Source of the DNA: Alphaproteobacteria bacterium
GTDB taxonomy: Bacteria; Pseudomonadota; Alphaproteobacteria; Sphingomonadales; Kordiimonadaceae
Length of the DNA stretch: 64,000 nt
Direction: 5' to 3'
Assembly: GCA_013372975.1 (NCBI GenBank)
Contig: JABXIS010000004.1
Coordinates: 62,001-126,000 of the forward strand
In this document: positions 45,173-53,968 of the stretch, in pieces
How the letters are laid out: every line of letters starts with the position of its first letter
Position numbering within the stretch: the first letter of the stretch is position 1
Program-made: the position numbers and the translations under genes
Notes under the pieces: generated by a model
Seen by the model: only the letters and a program-made list of their open reading frames with translations
Database searches by the model: none
Told to the model about the DNA's origin: nothing

Positions 45173-46834
45173 TCACAAAGTGACTGAAATTTGCGACAGA
45201 TCAGATATATCAAGCCCGAGCAGAAAGACGCTGGTGTCATCTCCTGTATCAATGAGTACGCCGGAATAGCCTGAAACCTCAGACAAAGTGGCGGCATCAA
45301 TAATATCATTCAGGCTAGCGAAGGATGCATTGACCCCTGAGAGGTTCAATGCATCCATAGCAACGTCGAAATCATTAATAATATCAGCGCCGTTATTTGG
45401 CCCGAAGGCAAAGGTGTCTGCGCCTTCCTGTCCCCAAATCAGGTCATCGCCAGGACCTCCCCAAAGAGTATCGTCGCCGGTACCACCCGCAACAACATCG
45501 TCTCCGCCACCATTGAAGATGGTGTCATTTCCTCCTTCACCCTCAATACGGTCAAGACCACCGCCGGCAAAAATCAGATCATCTCCCAACCCGCCTAGTA
45601 TGAAGTCGTTCAAGCTGGACCCATTGCCACCTTGCCCACCATAGATTGTATCGTCGCCAGCCCAGCCATCCAGATAATCATTTCCTAGACCACCGCCGAT
45701 TACATCATCGCCGGAAGCTGCCAAAACTACGTCATTGCCAGCGCCGCCCCATAGATAGTCGCCGACTGTGCTCGCCACCCAAGTTTTTCCTTGTTGGGGA
45801 ATCCACCCGCCACCAATAAGCGTATCATCACCCGTACCCCCAAAAAGCACATCTGCCCCGCCAGCTCCAAACCCGGCATCCAGATTGTAAATACCTTCCC
45901 CGGTCACCTCATCGCCAACCAAACGGTCATCTCCTGCTCCGCCGCCAAGAACGTCGTCGCCAGCGCCCCCGAAAAATTGGTCCGGTCCCAGATCTCCCGG
46001 GCCTGCAAAAATTTGATCAGAACCATCGGCCCCATAGATGAAATCTCCGCCCGTGCCACCTTTCAAAAACTCGCCGACATCCGTTCCTTCAGTCACTTTC
46101 CTGACGGTAACTGTATAGCTTTCGTCCGGATCAAGGGCTGCTGTATTCCCGACACTGACAAAATAGGTACCGCTTGTATCAGGCTCAAACGTCAACAGCT
46201 TATGAGATTGGGCCCCCCACATTGATTGGGTCCCATCAAAAATTTGGCTCCCAGAGGAGTCGAAAACACCAAAAAATTCGGCATAAGAGTCACCAAAATC
46301 ACCCTCATGTATCCCATCAAGTTCAAAAATATAGAGACTGCCTCCTTCCAATGTCACGCTCACCCAATCACGATCTTCATCATACTCGAACAGGCCCTCA
46401 TATGTTCCTGCCTCGTCTGCCGTCGCGGCTGTGTTCACCGTATTTTTTTCTTTGTCTCCAGAAGAAGAAAGTGAAACGGAAACGGTATAGGTACCTGTTC
46501 CCCCATCTGCTGTTGTCGCCAGAATATAGTATGTTCCTGTTGTCTCAGGCGCGAACACCAGTTTGCTGTTCAAACCTATGCCGTCATCATCATCACCAAT
46601 GATTCCAAAGCGGTCACCGTCGGGATTCCGGATATCCAATATCTCCGGATCATCCAACGTGCCTTTTCCTGTCGCAGATCCTTCAAAATTGATCACATAT
46701 TCAACGCCAGCCTGAAGATCGACGGCAATGTAATCAATATCCTCATCGTCACCTATTGTTCCTGTGAAGGATCCCCCCACTACCACCGTGGCGGTGGTGT
46801 TAACGTCCTCTGACGCATCTCCAACTTCGTCCAT
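45173..46834 (-). CDS. RTX calcium-binding protein with two PPC-like domains
   Basis: 553 aa if the ATG at 46834 is used (GGGGG 5 nt upstream); ATGs at 46846 and 46849 are possible, and starts beyond the terminator at 46897 are not. Two beta-sandwich domains (about residues 25-130 and 135-245) resemble PPC domains, with D/E-rich loops and TGTYYILATTADGGTGTYTVSVS-type strands. Then come about a dozen GGxGxDxL/I/V nonapeptide repeats (GGAGDDVLGG, GGTGDDTL...). The C terminus has the DFDVAMDALNLSG tail usual in type I secretion. No signal peptide. No transporter gene is near. Confidence 0.9.
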   Translation of the reverse strand: MDEVGDASEDVNTTATVVVGGSFTGTIGDDEDIDYIAVDLQAGVEYVINFEGSATGKGTLDDPEILDIRNPDGDRFGIIGDDDDGIGLNSKLVFAPETTGTYYILATTADGGTGTYTVSVSLSSSGDKEKNTVNTAATADEAGTYEGLFEYDEDRDWVSVTLEGGSLYIFELDGIHEGDFGDSYAEFFGVFDSSGSQIFDGTQSMWGAQSHKLLTFEPDTSGTYFVSVGNTAALDPDESYTVTVRKVTEGTDVGEFLKGGTGGDFIYGADGSDQIFAGPGDLGPDQFFGGAGDDVLGGGAGDDRLVGDEVTGEGIYNLDAGFGAGGADVLFGGTGDDTLIGGGWIPQQGKTWVASTVGDYLWGGAGNDVVLAASGDDVIGGGLGNDYLDGWAGDDTIYGGQGGNGSSLNDFILGGLGDDLIFAGGGLDRIEGEGGNDTIFNGGGDDVVAGGTGDDTLWGGPGDDLIWGQEGADTFAFGPNNGADIINDFDVAMDALNLSGVNASFASLNDIIDAATLSEVSGYSGVLIDTGDDTSVFLLGLDISDLSQISVTL

Positions 46835-46896
46835 GACATCCCCCATCATCAAAAAACTTGTAACAAAAACACTAACAAAAAGAATGCGCCGAACAA

Positions 46897-46932
46897 ATAA
46901 AAAAGGCGCTGTCCGGGCAAGGACAGCGCCTT
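46897..46932 (-). terminator. Terminator downstream of ccrM
   Basis: AAGGCGCTGTCC (46903-46914) pairs perfectly over 12 bp with GGACAGCGCCTT (46921-46932), loop GGGCAA; the minus strand ends in TTTTTT. About 50 bp past the ccrM stop. Confidence 0.92.
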
Positions 46933-46984
46933 CGGTGAAAGCACAGACGGGCATCTGTGCCTTCGGAGGTATCTTGCGCGGAGA

Positions 46985-48181
<1,197 letters not shown>

Positions 48182-48192
48182 TTATGACGGCA

Positions 48193-48241
48193 ATCATGAG
48201 TCGCTAACGAATCGGTGTCAAGCGATTCTTATAAAGGAATC
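48193..48241 (-). promoter_or_regulatory. ccrM promoter packed with four GANTC sites
   Basis: Minus strand TTGACA (48216-48221), 17 bp, CATGAT (48193-48198). GANTC sites: GAGTC 48198-48202 (touching the -10), GAATC 48209-48213 (in the spacer), GATTC 48224-48228 (just upstream of the -35) and GAATC 48237-48241. One GANTC is expected per 256 bp; four lie in 44 bp. Confidence 0.75.
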
Positions 48242-48254
48242 ATGCATTTATAAG

Positions 48255-48908
48255 CTATTCTTCACTCAAAATCTGCCGAATCGGGGCAAAAGAACGACGG
48301 TGATGCCGAGTCGCACCCACAAGTTTTAGTGCGGCCATATGTTTGGCAACACCATATCCTGCGTTTTGACCCCATCCGTATTCAGGATGCTCCTCACTCA
48401 GTTTTTTCATCAGTTCGTCACGAAAAACTTTTGCGATAATCGACGCAGCCGCGATCGAAAGTGACCTGCCATCGCCTTTAATCAGGGTGCGAGTGGGCAT
48501 ATTGAGATCAGGATCACGGTTTCCGTCCACAAGGGCGGCCGTGGGCACGGGGGTAAGCCCGGCAACGGCCCGGCGCATGGCAAGCATTGAAGCCTGGAGG
48601 ATGTTGATCTGATCTATTTCCTCGACACTTGCTTCGGCAATCGAAACAGCAACTGCTTTCTCCTGTATCAAACCATAGAGGGCTGTCCGTTTCTTCTCCG
48701 ACAACTTCTTGCTGTCGTTAAGGCCGCTTGGAATATCATCGGGGTCCAGAATAACAGCCGCCGCCACAACTGGCCCGGCAAGTGGCCCGCGGCCCACTTC
48801 ATCAACCCCGCAAACCATACCGCCATATTCCGCTAGCATGTGTGCTTCTGCCGACCAGTCTGGTTTTGCCGTCATATCCATTCCTGCTGCATCAAATAGA
48901 TTCGCCAT
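48255..48908 (-). CDS. rnhB: Ribonuclease HII
   Basis: 217 aa. GVDEVGRGPLAGPVVAAAVIL has the Asp-Glu pair, GLNDSKKLSEKKR and ALVDGNRDPDL add the third Asp, then SIAAASIIAKVFRD and EYGWGQNAGYGVAKHMAAL. Removes misincorporated ribonucleotides from DNA. Start ATG at 48908 with GGAGGG upstream. Length normal. Confidence 0.96.
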   Translation of the reverse strand: MANLFDAAGMDMTAKPDWSAEAHMLAEYGGMVCGVDEVGRGPLAGPVVAAAVILDPDDIPSGLNDSKKLSEKKRTALYGLIQEKAVAVSIAEASVEEIDQINILQASMLAMRRAVAGLTPVPTAALVDGNRDPDLNMPTRTLIKGDGRSLSIAAASIIAKVFRDELMKKLSEEHPEYGWGQNAGYGVAKHMAALKLVGATRHHRRSFAPIRQILSEE

Positions 48909-49033
48909 TCACAGAGCCCTCCAATTCCTCTTTTCATGCAGAGCTGGCGTTTGGTCAAGCGCCCTTCAGGCTTTGCCGCAAGAAGGGAAATGCGTTACGC
49001 TAATTTCATCATACGCTGGGGAAATGGCGATAT

Positions 49034-49468
49034 ATGAATCAGATTGCACGGTTATTTGAAGACTATTGGAACAACATCAGAGGGGACAAGGCGGTTCCCG
49101 ACTTTCTGGATTTCCGCATCCAAGATGTTCATGAGGACGTAATCCCTTACCTTTCGCTTATTCAGGTTGAGGAAAACCCAAGACGTTTTCGCTACAGCGT
49201 TGCCGGCGTATCAGTAGTGGCTTCCTACGGAGAAGATTTAAGCGGCAAATATTATGATGAAATGGACCTCGGCGGAAACTATGAAGTCTATATGCAAGAT
49301 TTCCATCGTGCGGTCGACAATCAGACTATTGTGCGGCGGCAAGACCGCTACACGAAACAAGACGGCAAGGAATATGATTTCGACGGCCACCTATACCCAT
49401 TCCTGGGCTTGGACGGCAGAGTGAACCGGCTTGTAATTCTCTCAATTGATACCTTGCGTACTGAATGA
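49034..49468 (+). CDS. Stand-alone PAS_5 domain protein (third copy)
   Basis: 144 aa. LFEDYWNNIRGDKAVPDFLDFRIQDVHEDVIPYLSLIQVEENPRRFRYSVAGVSVVASYGEDLSG is the full PAS_5 pattern, with the RFRYSVAG and GEDLSG signature. It ends in VNRLVILSIDTL with no output domain. It is divergent from rnhB. Two more copies are at 4-5.6 kb. Confidence 0.78.
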   Translation: MNQIARLFEDYWNNIRGDKAVPDFLDFRIQDVHEDVIPYLSLIQVEENPRRFRYSVAGVSVVASYGEDLSGKYYDEMDLGGNYEVYMQDFHRAVDNQTIVRRQDRYTKQDGKEYDFDGHLYPFLGLDGRVNRLVILSIDTLRTE

Positions 49469-49479
49469 TTGGTACAGCT

Positions 49480-49660
49480 CAAAAAATCGGCGCCCCTGGG
49501 AAAGAGGCGCCGAGTGCTTGGGTAGGTTAAGGAAAGAAACGCAGAACTCCCGAACGGGAAGTCCAACATTGGTACTCAATACAGGGAAAGTTTGGTCGGG
49601 CCGGATACGGCTCTTGGGGCTAGGGTCAGGGGTATGTCCATACCCAACCCGACCGGAACC
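49480..49660 (-). ncRNA. Candidate structured RNA or structured 3' UTR with terminator
   Basis: No coding frame is convincing here. Read on the minus strand there are three hairpins: GGTCGGG (49648-49654) with CCCGACC (49594-49600), enclosing GGGTATG-GA-CATACCC (49630-49645); ACTTCCCG-TT-CGGGAGT (49546-49562); and the terminator TCGGCGCC/GGCGCCGA (49487-49513) followed by six T (49481-49486). The terminator defines the 3' end on the minus strand. I cannot name a known RNA family. It may be an independent sRNA or the 3' UTR of the small ORF upstream. Confidence 0.45.
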
Positions 49661-49735
49661 CGCTATTGCTCAAACGCTATGACGCACAGAGACTTAGAGC
49701 TGGATTGCAGCAGCAGGCTCGCAAATCTTTGCCGC

Positions 49736-49891
49736 TTATGCAGCGTGCGGCAAACGCGCCAGCCGGTTTGCCCTGCGCTGACGGCGCCAGGTACGGCTGA
49801 TTGGCTGAAGAGCCAATGAATTACTTTGAGGCGGAAGCTGGTGTCTGACACCAGAGAAGCCATTGGCTTCGTGAAGTAAGGTCGTAAACAT
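49736..49891 (-). CDS. Possible small basic protein, 51 aa
   Basis: ATG at 49891 with GCGAGGA 4 nt upstream, a good ribosome site. The C-terminal half (ISRTWRRQRRANRLARLP) is Arg-rich and recalls DUF1127-type small proteins, but the usual D-I-G-L ending is missing and it stops after five residues. It could be a real small protein, a decayed DUF1127 gene or chance. It lies 5' to the structured region on the same strand. Confidence 0.3.
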   Translation of the reverse strand: MFTTLLHEANGFSGVRHQLPPQSNSLALQPISRTWRRQRRANRLARLPHAA

Positions 49892-49966
49892 TATATCCTC
49901 GCTGCTTTCGCAATTGGCCGCTTTTATTGTTCGGGGAGGCGGCGCATATATTTTCACTGTCGTTCG

Positions 49967-50086
49967 CTATAGCCTTTGTTTTGATGAGTCTTTGCTCTTG
50001 GCTACAGTCCTAATGTAGGGGGCGCCTTCAAAAGCTTCAATAGCACCCGGCGCGTTTTTGGAACGCTTCATCGCAATTCGCGACAT
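49967..50086 (-). CDS. Possible 39-aa ORF
   Basis: Sense-like codon use (MSRIAMKRSKNAPGAIEAFE and on, ending SKDSSKQRL), starting 32 bp downstream of the SRPBCC stop, but there is no Shine-Dalgarno sequence before the ATG. The rest of 49469-50118 holds only the small ORF and hairpins described here. Confidence 0.2.
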   Translation of the reverse strand: MSRIAMKRSKNAPGAIEAFEGAPYIRTVAKSKDSSKQRL

Positions 50087-50118
50087 ATTGCGGTCATAAT
50101 TGGCCGTTGGGGCGATAC

Positions 50119-50577
50119 TCAGCCCTGCATCAGGGCGGAAAAGTCGCGTGTCTGCCCTGCTTCACACAGCGTTTTCAAGCCGGCAAGAACGAACGGCCAA
50201 CCGCCCGACACCATCTGATATGTAGGGCTTTCTGCCGAAGCAAACCCGGTATGGAGAACGGCCAGCTTCGTGGACCCATCCAGATCTTCCAGTTCAAAGC
50301 TAACGATTGATGGCTCTTCCGCGGCGCACGCCGGGTTACGAGGGAAACGCCAGCTATAGGAAAGCTTGGTATATTGTTCAACTTCAAGCACCTTTCCTTC
50401 GCAGCCAATCTCGTCACCATCTACCAAAAACACAACCGGGCTTCCCACCTGCCAATCACTCTGCACGCGGGTATTATGCCAATATTGACTGGTAAATTCT
50501 GCTGTCGTAAGGACCTGCCACACCTTCTGGACTGGCGCGTCAATGATAGTTACATAATGAAATTCCGGTTTGGTCAT
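50119..50577 (-). CDS. SRPBCC (AHSA1/START-like) protein
   Basis: 152 aa from the ATG at 50577 (AGGGTAGGG upstream). VTIIDAPVQKVWQVLTTAEFTSQYW, GSPVVFLVDG, KLSYSWRF, TKLAVLHTGF, GGWPFVLAGLKTL are the helix-grip fold of the AHSA1 group. It lies 4 bp after an ArsR regulator; the ArsR-SRPBCC pair is a common two-gene unit. The ligand is unknown. Confidence 0.88.
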   Translation of the reverse strand: MTKPEFHYVTIIDAPVQKVWQVLTTAEFTSQYWHNTRVQSDWQVGSPVVFLVDGDEIGCEGKVLEVEQYTKLSYSWRFPRNPACAAEEPSIVSFELEDLDGSTKLAVLHTGFASAESPTYQMVSGGWPFVLAGLKTLCEAGQTRDFSALMQG

Positions 50578-50581
50578 TGCC

Positions 50582-50905
50582 CTACCCTCCAGTCTGTTCA
50601 TCGCTTTCCAAAGCGGCTTTCAGGTTCAGGATGGCTTCTGCCCGCACTTTGGAAAATTTATCAACCCAGCGGTGGCTGATTTCCTGAATAGGAACAGGAT
50701 TGAGGAAATGAAGTTTCTCCCGCCCTTCCCTACGCGAAACCACAAGCCCCGCCTCTTCCAGTATCTTCAGGTGTTTGCTGGCAGATTGCCGCCGCATGCC
50801 CGTATTGGACACCATGTCACTCAGTGTCTGCCCCGGCTTCTCAAGAAGCCGGTCCAGCATCTGGCGCCGGGTTTCATCGGCAAGCGCCTTGAAGACAATA
50901 TCCAT
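50582..50905 (-). CDS. ArsR-family repressor of the SRPBCC unit
   Basis: 107 aa. DIVFKALADETRRQMLDRLLEKPGQTLSDMV, then RRQSASKHLKILEEAGLVVSRREGREKLHFLNP: the winged helix with the recognition helix. No CxC metal site in the DNA-binding helix, so not metal-responsive in the classical way. Promoter carries a TATGCAG-N8-CTGCATA repeat 10 bp upstream of the start. Confidence 0.9.
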   Translation of the reverse strand: MDIVFKALADETRRQMLDRLLEKPGQTLSDMVSNTGMRRQSASKHLKILEEAGLVVSRREGREKLHFLNPVPIQEISHRWVDKFSKVRAEAILNLKAALESDEQTGG

Positions 50906-50914
50906 GCATCACCT

Positions 50915-50936
50915 TATGCAGCTATTTGACTGCATA
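50915..50936. promoter_or_regulatory. Operator of the ArsR-SRPBCC unit
   Basis: TATGCAG (50915-50921), 8 bp, CTGCATA (50930-50936): perfect 7-bp arms between 10 and 31 bp before the ArsR ATG. Placement fits autorepression. Confidence 0.65.
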
Positions 50937-50975
50937 TTTATAGGCACCCTTTTGGCTGCATGTCAAGTAAAAGAC

Positions 50976-51212
50976 CTAATGTCTCAGGCGGTAGAAGATT
51001 TCATCCTTCAGCCAAAGGCGTTCTTTGCGCAGGTCCTTGTGCTCGAACACAAAGTCATCTTCACCGCGTCCCTCAACGCGGTACAGGCTTTCGCTGATTG
51101 TGTTATAGGCGCGGGTAAGGCGGTAGAATTGATCGTCCGAGCAGATCAAGGCCCAAAACTTTTCCTCGCGGCCCGGTATTTCTGCCAACAAGTCAAAAGG
51201 AATATAACGCAT
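50976..51212 (-). CDS. DUF465 (YdcH) small protein, copy A
   Basis: 78 aa, highly charged helical protein: FDLLAEIPGREEKFWALICSDDQFYRL, then VFEHKDLRKERLWLKDEIFYRLRH, the YdcH/DUF465 ending in LRKxRLxLKDEIxxxL. Function unknown for the family. Copy B with the same length is at 51.3 kb. Confidence 0.85.
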   Translation of the reverse strand: MRYIPFDLLAEIPGREEKFWALICSDDQFYRLTRAYNTISESLYRVEGRGEDDFVFEHKDLRKERLWLKDEIFYRLRH

Positions 51213-51328
51213 AACAAGACCCCATAATTTTATGGAGCCTTGTTAGCGTCAGGTGGTCTCGAGGAATTTGACCATAATCAATCTATGGAACTATTTTTAC
51301 ACTTATATGGCGATTATTTTTATTTTCG

Positions 51329-51565
51329 CTAAGTGCGCAGCATACCGTAGATTTCATCCTTGAGGCGCATACGCTCCTTGCGTAGGTCTTCCTCGGTAAA
51401 TTGGGAAACATGGTCTTCACCGATTTCCAGCCGGTGGATATCCCGGTTCACAGTGTGATACTGGTCCGCAAGTTTGCGAAAATGCGCATCGCTCTCCTTG
51501 AGGGCATGCAACTGGTCTGCAAATTCCGGAAACTCTTCGCGCAGTTCGTGGGGTACATGGCTCAT
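51329..51565 (-). CDS. DUF465 (YdcH) small protein, copy B
   Basis: 78 aa from the ATG at 51565 (AGGAG 6 nt upstream). EEFPEFADQLHALKESDAHFRKLADQY, then QFTEEDLRKERMRLKDEIYGMLRT. Same length and the same LRKER-xLKDEI ending as copy A, so recent or well-conserved paralogues. 117 bp separates the two genes, so each may have its own promoter. Confidence 0.87.
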   Translation of the reverse strand: MSHVPHELREEFPEFADQLHALKESDAHFRKLADQYHTVNRDIHRLEIGEDHVSQFTEEDLRKERMRLKDEIYGMLRT

Positions 51566-51660
51566 GATGCTCTCCTTGTTTCTTTTGCCTGAACAAAAGC
51601 TATCAAGAAGCCCAGCCACCCGAATTGACGCTGATCAATCCTACCGGGTTTATTCGGGCG

Positions 51661-52896
51661 TTAGTCCGTATCGTCTGGCAACAGATTCTGCGCAGTACCG
51701 TCTTCCACCTGCTCCACAGACTTGAGCGCCCGCAACATCTGGTTTTTGCGGGTTTCCAGCTTGTCGATATGGTTTTCCATAGCCTTTACATTCTTGCCCA
51801 TGGCGGCGATCTGTTCGCCATATTTCTCGAACTCGCCCTTCACGGCGCCCAGCACTTTCCAAACCTCCTGGGCATGTTCCTGCATGGCCATCTGCTGGAA
51901 GCCCATGCGGAAGGTCGTCAACAGCACCTGGAAGTTGGTCGGCCCTGTCACCGTTACATTAAATTCGCGCTGCAGGCTTTCCACAAAACCGGGGATGCGA
52001 AGCATTTCCGCATACAGGCCCTCAGTGGGCAGGAACAGGATCGCAGAAGGTGTGGTATAGGGCGGGTTGATATATTTGGTGGCAATATCCTTGGCGAAGC
52101 CCTTCACCCGGTTTGCCAGCAGCTTCTGCGTCGTGGCGATACCGTCCGTATCACCCGCTTCCACGGCCGCGAGAAGGCGCTCATAGTCTTCTGTCGGGAA
52201 TTTGGCATCCACCGGCAGGTAAATCTCGGCGTCAGCGCCCGGCATGCGAATACCAAACTCTACATGCGTGCCTTTCCGGCCGCAGTCATAGTTCGCCACA
52301 TACTGGTTGGGGGTGAGCACATCCTGTATCAGAAGCTCAAGCTGGACCTCGCCAAACGTACCACGAGATTTCACGTTGGTAAGCACGCGCTTCAAATCCC
52401 CTACGCCGGTGGCCAGTGTCTGCATTTCGCCAAGGCCTTTATGTACCTGCTCAAGGCGCTCAGATACGGTTTTGAAGCTTTCGCTCAGGCGTTTTTCAAG
52501 GGTGGTTTGCAGCTTTTCGTCCACCGTTTTGCGCATCTCGTCCAGCTTCTGGCTGTTCTCCTGCCGAAGCTCTTTCATCTTTTCATCCAGCTTGTCGCGG
52601 AACTGTTGCTGCTGGGTCGATTGATCAGCCCCAAGTTTTCGAACTGTCTCGCCAAGTTGGGTAATCGCTTTGGTAAGCTCTTCCCTGTTGCCGCGAAATT
52701 CTTCCCGGATCGCCTTCTCGCGTTCGCCCGCCTGTTCGTTCATGTACCGAAGGCCTGCCTCAATCTGCATCAGTTGGTTTTGCGCCTCTGCGCCTTCCAG
52801 TTTCCCTGAAAGAGCCGCCATTTTGCGTGCAAGCATGAGAATGCCCACAAGCGCCAAACCTAGAAGGCCAATAAGGATATAATCAGAAACAGCCAC
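51661..52896 (-). CDS. rmuC: RmuC-family recombination-limiting protein
   Basis: 411 aa from the GTG at 52896 (GGGGG 5 nt upstream; a TTG 36 bp earlier has no such site). One N-terminal helix (YILIGLLGLALVGILMLA), a coiled coil of about 140 residues, then the nuclease-fold domain with VKSRGTFGEVQLELLIQDVL, YLPVDAKFPTEDYERLL and INPPYTTPSAILFLPTEGLYAE. RmuC limits recombination at inverted repeats in E. coli; the Asp-x-Lys core supports the PD-(D/E)xK fold. Confidence 0.93.
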   Translation of the reverse strand: MAVSDYILIGLLGLALVGILMLARKMAALSGKLEGAEAQNQLMQIEAGLRYMNEQAGEREKAIREEFRGNREELTKAITQLGETVRKLGADQSTQQQQFRDKLDEKMKELRQENSQKLDEMRKTVDEKLQTTLEKRLSESFKTVSERLEQVHKGLGEMQTLATGVGDLKRVLTNVKSRGTFGEVQLELLIQDVLTPNQYVANYDCGRKGTHVEFGIRMPGADAEIYLPVDAKFPTEDYERLLAAVEAGDTDGIATTQKLLANRVKGFAKDIATKYINPPYTTPSAILFLPTEGLYAEMLRIPGFVESLQREFNVTVTGPTNFQVLLTTFRMGFQQMAMQEHAQEVWKVLGAVKGEFEKYGEQIAAMGKNVKAMENHIDKLETRKNQMLRALKSVEQVEDGTAQNLLPDDTD

Positions 52897-53089
52897 ACTA
52901 TCCCCCGATACATTAAACCAAGCTCCAACCAACCCCTAAACCAGCCCCTTCAAACGCGCAAGCCCGATCCCGCGCTAACGGCTTGACGACCCTGCCCCAT
53001 TATGGTTGGTTTCAGTCTTAAAGCCGGGTCTAAATCAACTTCCGTAGGGCATGTGCCAATCGGCGGGCCGGGCTTTGATGGAGTAGATA

Positions 53090-53965
53090 ATGCTGCCTCG
53101 TTTTGATGCACGCACTTTTGAGACGATCACCCCTGAGATGAAAACTGCTTTTGAGCGCGACGGCGTCCTTGTTCTGGACGGGCTCGTAAGCGCCGAGATG
53201 TGTGATCGCCTCAGGGCTCGCATGGCCGAGATGATCGATGGTTTCGATGTGGAAGAACATCGCACGATCTTTTCCACCACCGGCCGCAACCATGATCAGG
53301 ATGCCTATTTCCTCGAATCCGGCCATGAAACCCGTTTCTTTTTCGAGGAAGAAGCGTTCGGCGAGGATGGTGAACTCACCAAGCCATTGCCGCTGGCGAT
53401 CAACAAGGTTGGCCATGCCATGCATGACCTGGATGAAACCTTTGGCGCCTTTGCCCGTCAGGATGCCTTCAAAAACATCTGTGAAGGCCTTGGCCAGGCC
53501 AACCCATTGCCGCTTCAAAGCATGTATATTTTCAAGCAGCCACAGATCGGCGGCGAGGTGGTTTGCCATCAGGACGGTACATACCTGCGCACAGACCCTG
53601 AAACCTGCCTTGGTATTTGGGTTGCCCTTGAGGACGCCACGGAGGAAAACGGCTGCCTTTGGGGTATCCCAGGCGGGCACAAGGATGGCGGGCTACGGTC
53701 AGCCTTCCGCCGCAAACCGGATGGGGACGGCACCTATTTTGAAAAACTGGACGACCGCCCGTTTGCGGAAGACAAAAAGGTCGCACTGCCGGCCCCCAAA
53801 GGTACGGCACTTGTGTTTGGAGGCATGTTCCCGCACATGTCGTCCGCCAACAGATCCAACAAGTCACGCCACGCCTACACCCTTCATGTGATCGATGGCG
53901 CGGCGCATTACCCAGCAGATAACTGGCTCAGGCGACCAGACAGCCTGCCACTCAAAGGATTTTGA
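53090..53965 (+). CDS. Phytanoyl-CoA dioxygenase (PhyH) family protein
   Basis: 291 aa. The Fe(II) ligands are HQD in VCHQDGTYLRTDPETC and a distal His in GGMFPHMSSANRSNKSRHAYT, where the Arg after it binds 2-oxoglutarate; GIWVALEDATEENGCLWGIPGGHK is the core strand pair. A PHYHD1-like cytoplasmic hydroxylase. An FAD oxidoreductase gene follows 3 bp downstream. Confidence 0.92.
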   Translation: MLPRFDARTFETITPEMKTAFERDGVLVLDGLVSAEMCDRLRARMAEMIDGFDVEEHRTIFSTTGRNHDQDAYFLESGHETRFFFEEEAFGEDGELTKPLPLAINKVGHAMHDLDETFGAFARQDAFKNICEGLGQANPLPLQSMYIFKQPQIGGEVVCHQDGTYLRTDPETCLGIWVALEDATEENGCLWGIPGGHKDGGLRSAFRRKPDGDGTYFEKLDDRPFAEDKKVALPAPKGTALVFGGMFPHMSSANRSNKSRHAYTLHVIDGAAHYPADNWLRRPDSLPLKGF

Positions 53966-53968
53966 TCC

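Noticed and set aside
45290-46100. Dense short repeats resembling a CRISPR or satellite array
   Set aside because: They are the codons of GGxGxD repeats in the RTX protein; no constant repeat-spacer structure exists.
51625-52809. 394-codon open frame antisense to rmuC
   Set aside because: Composition (His, Leu, Phe-rich) follows from the complement of the RmuC frame; no motif or start signal supports it.
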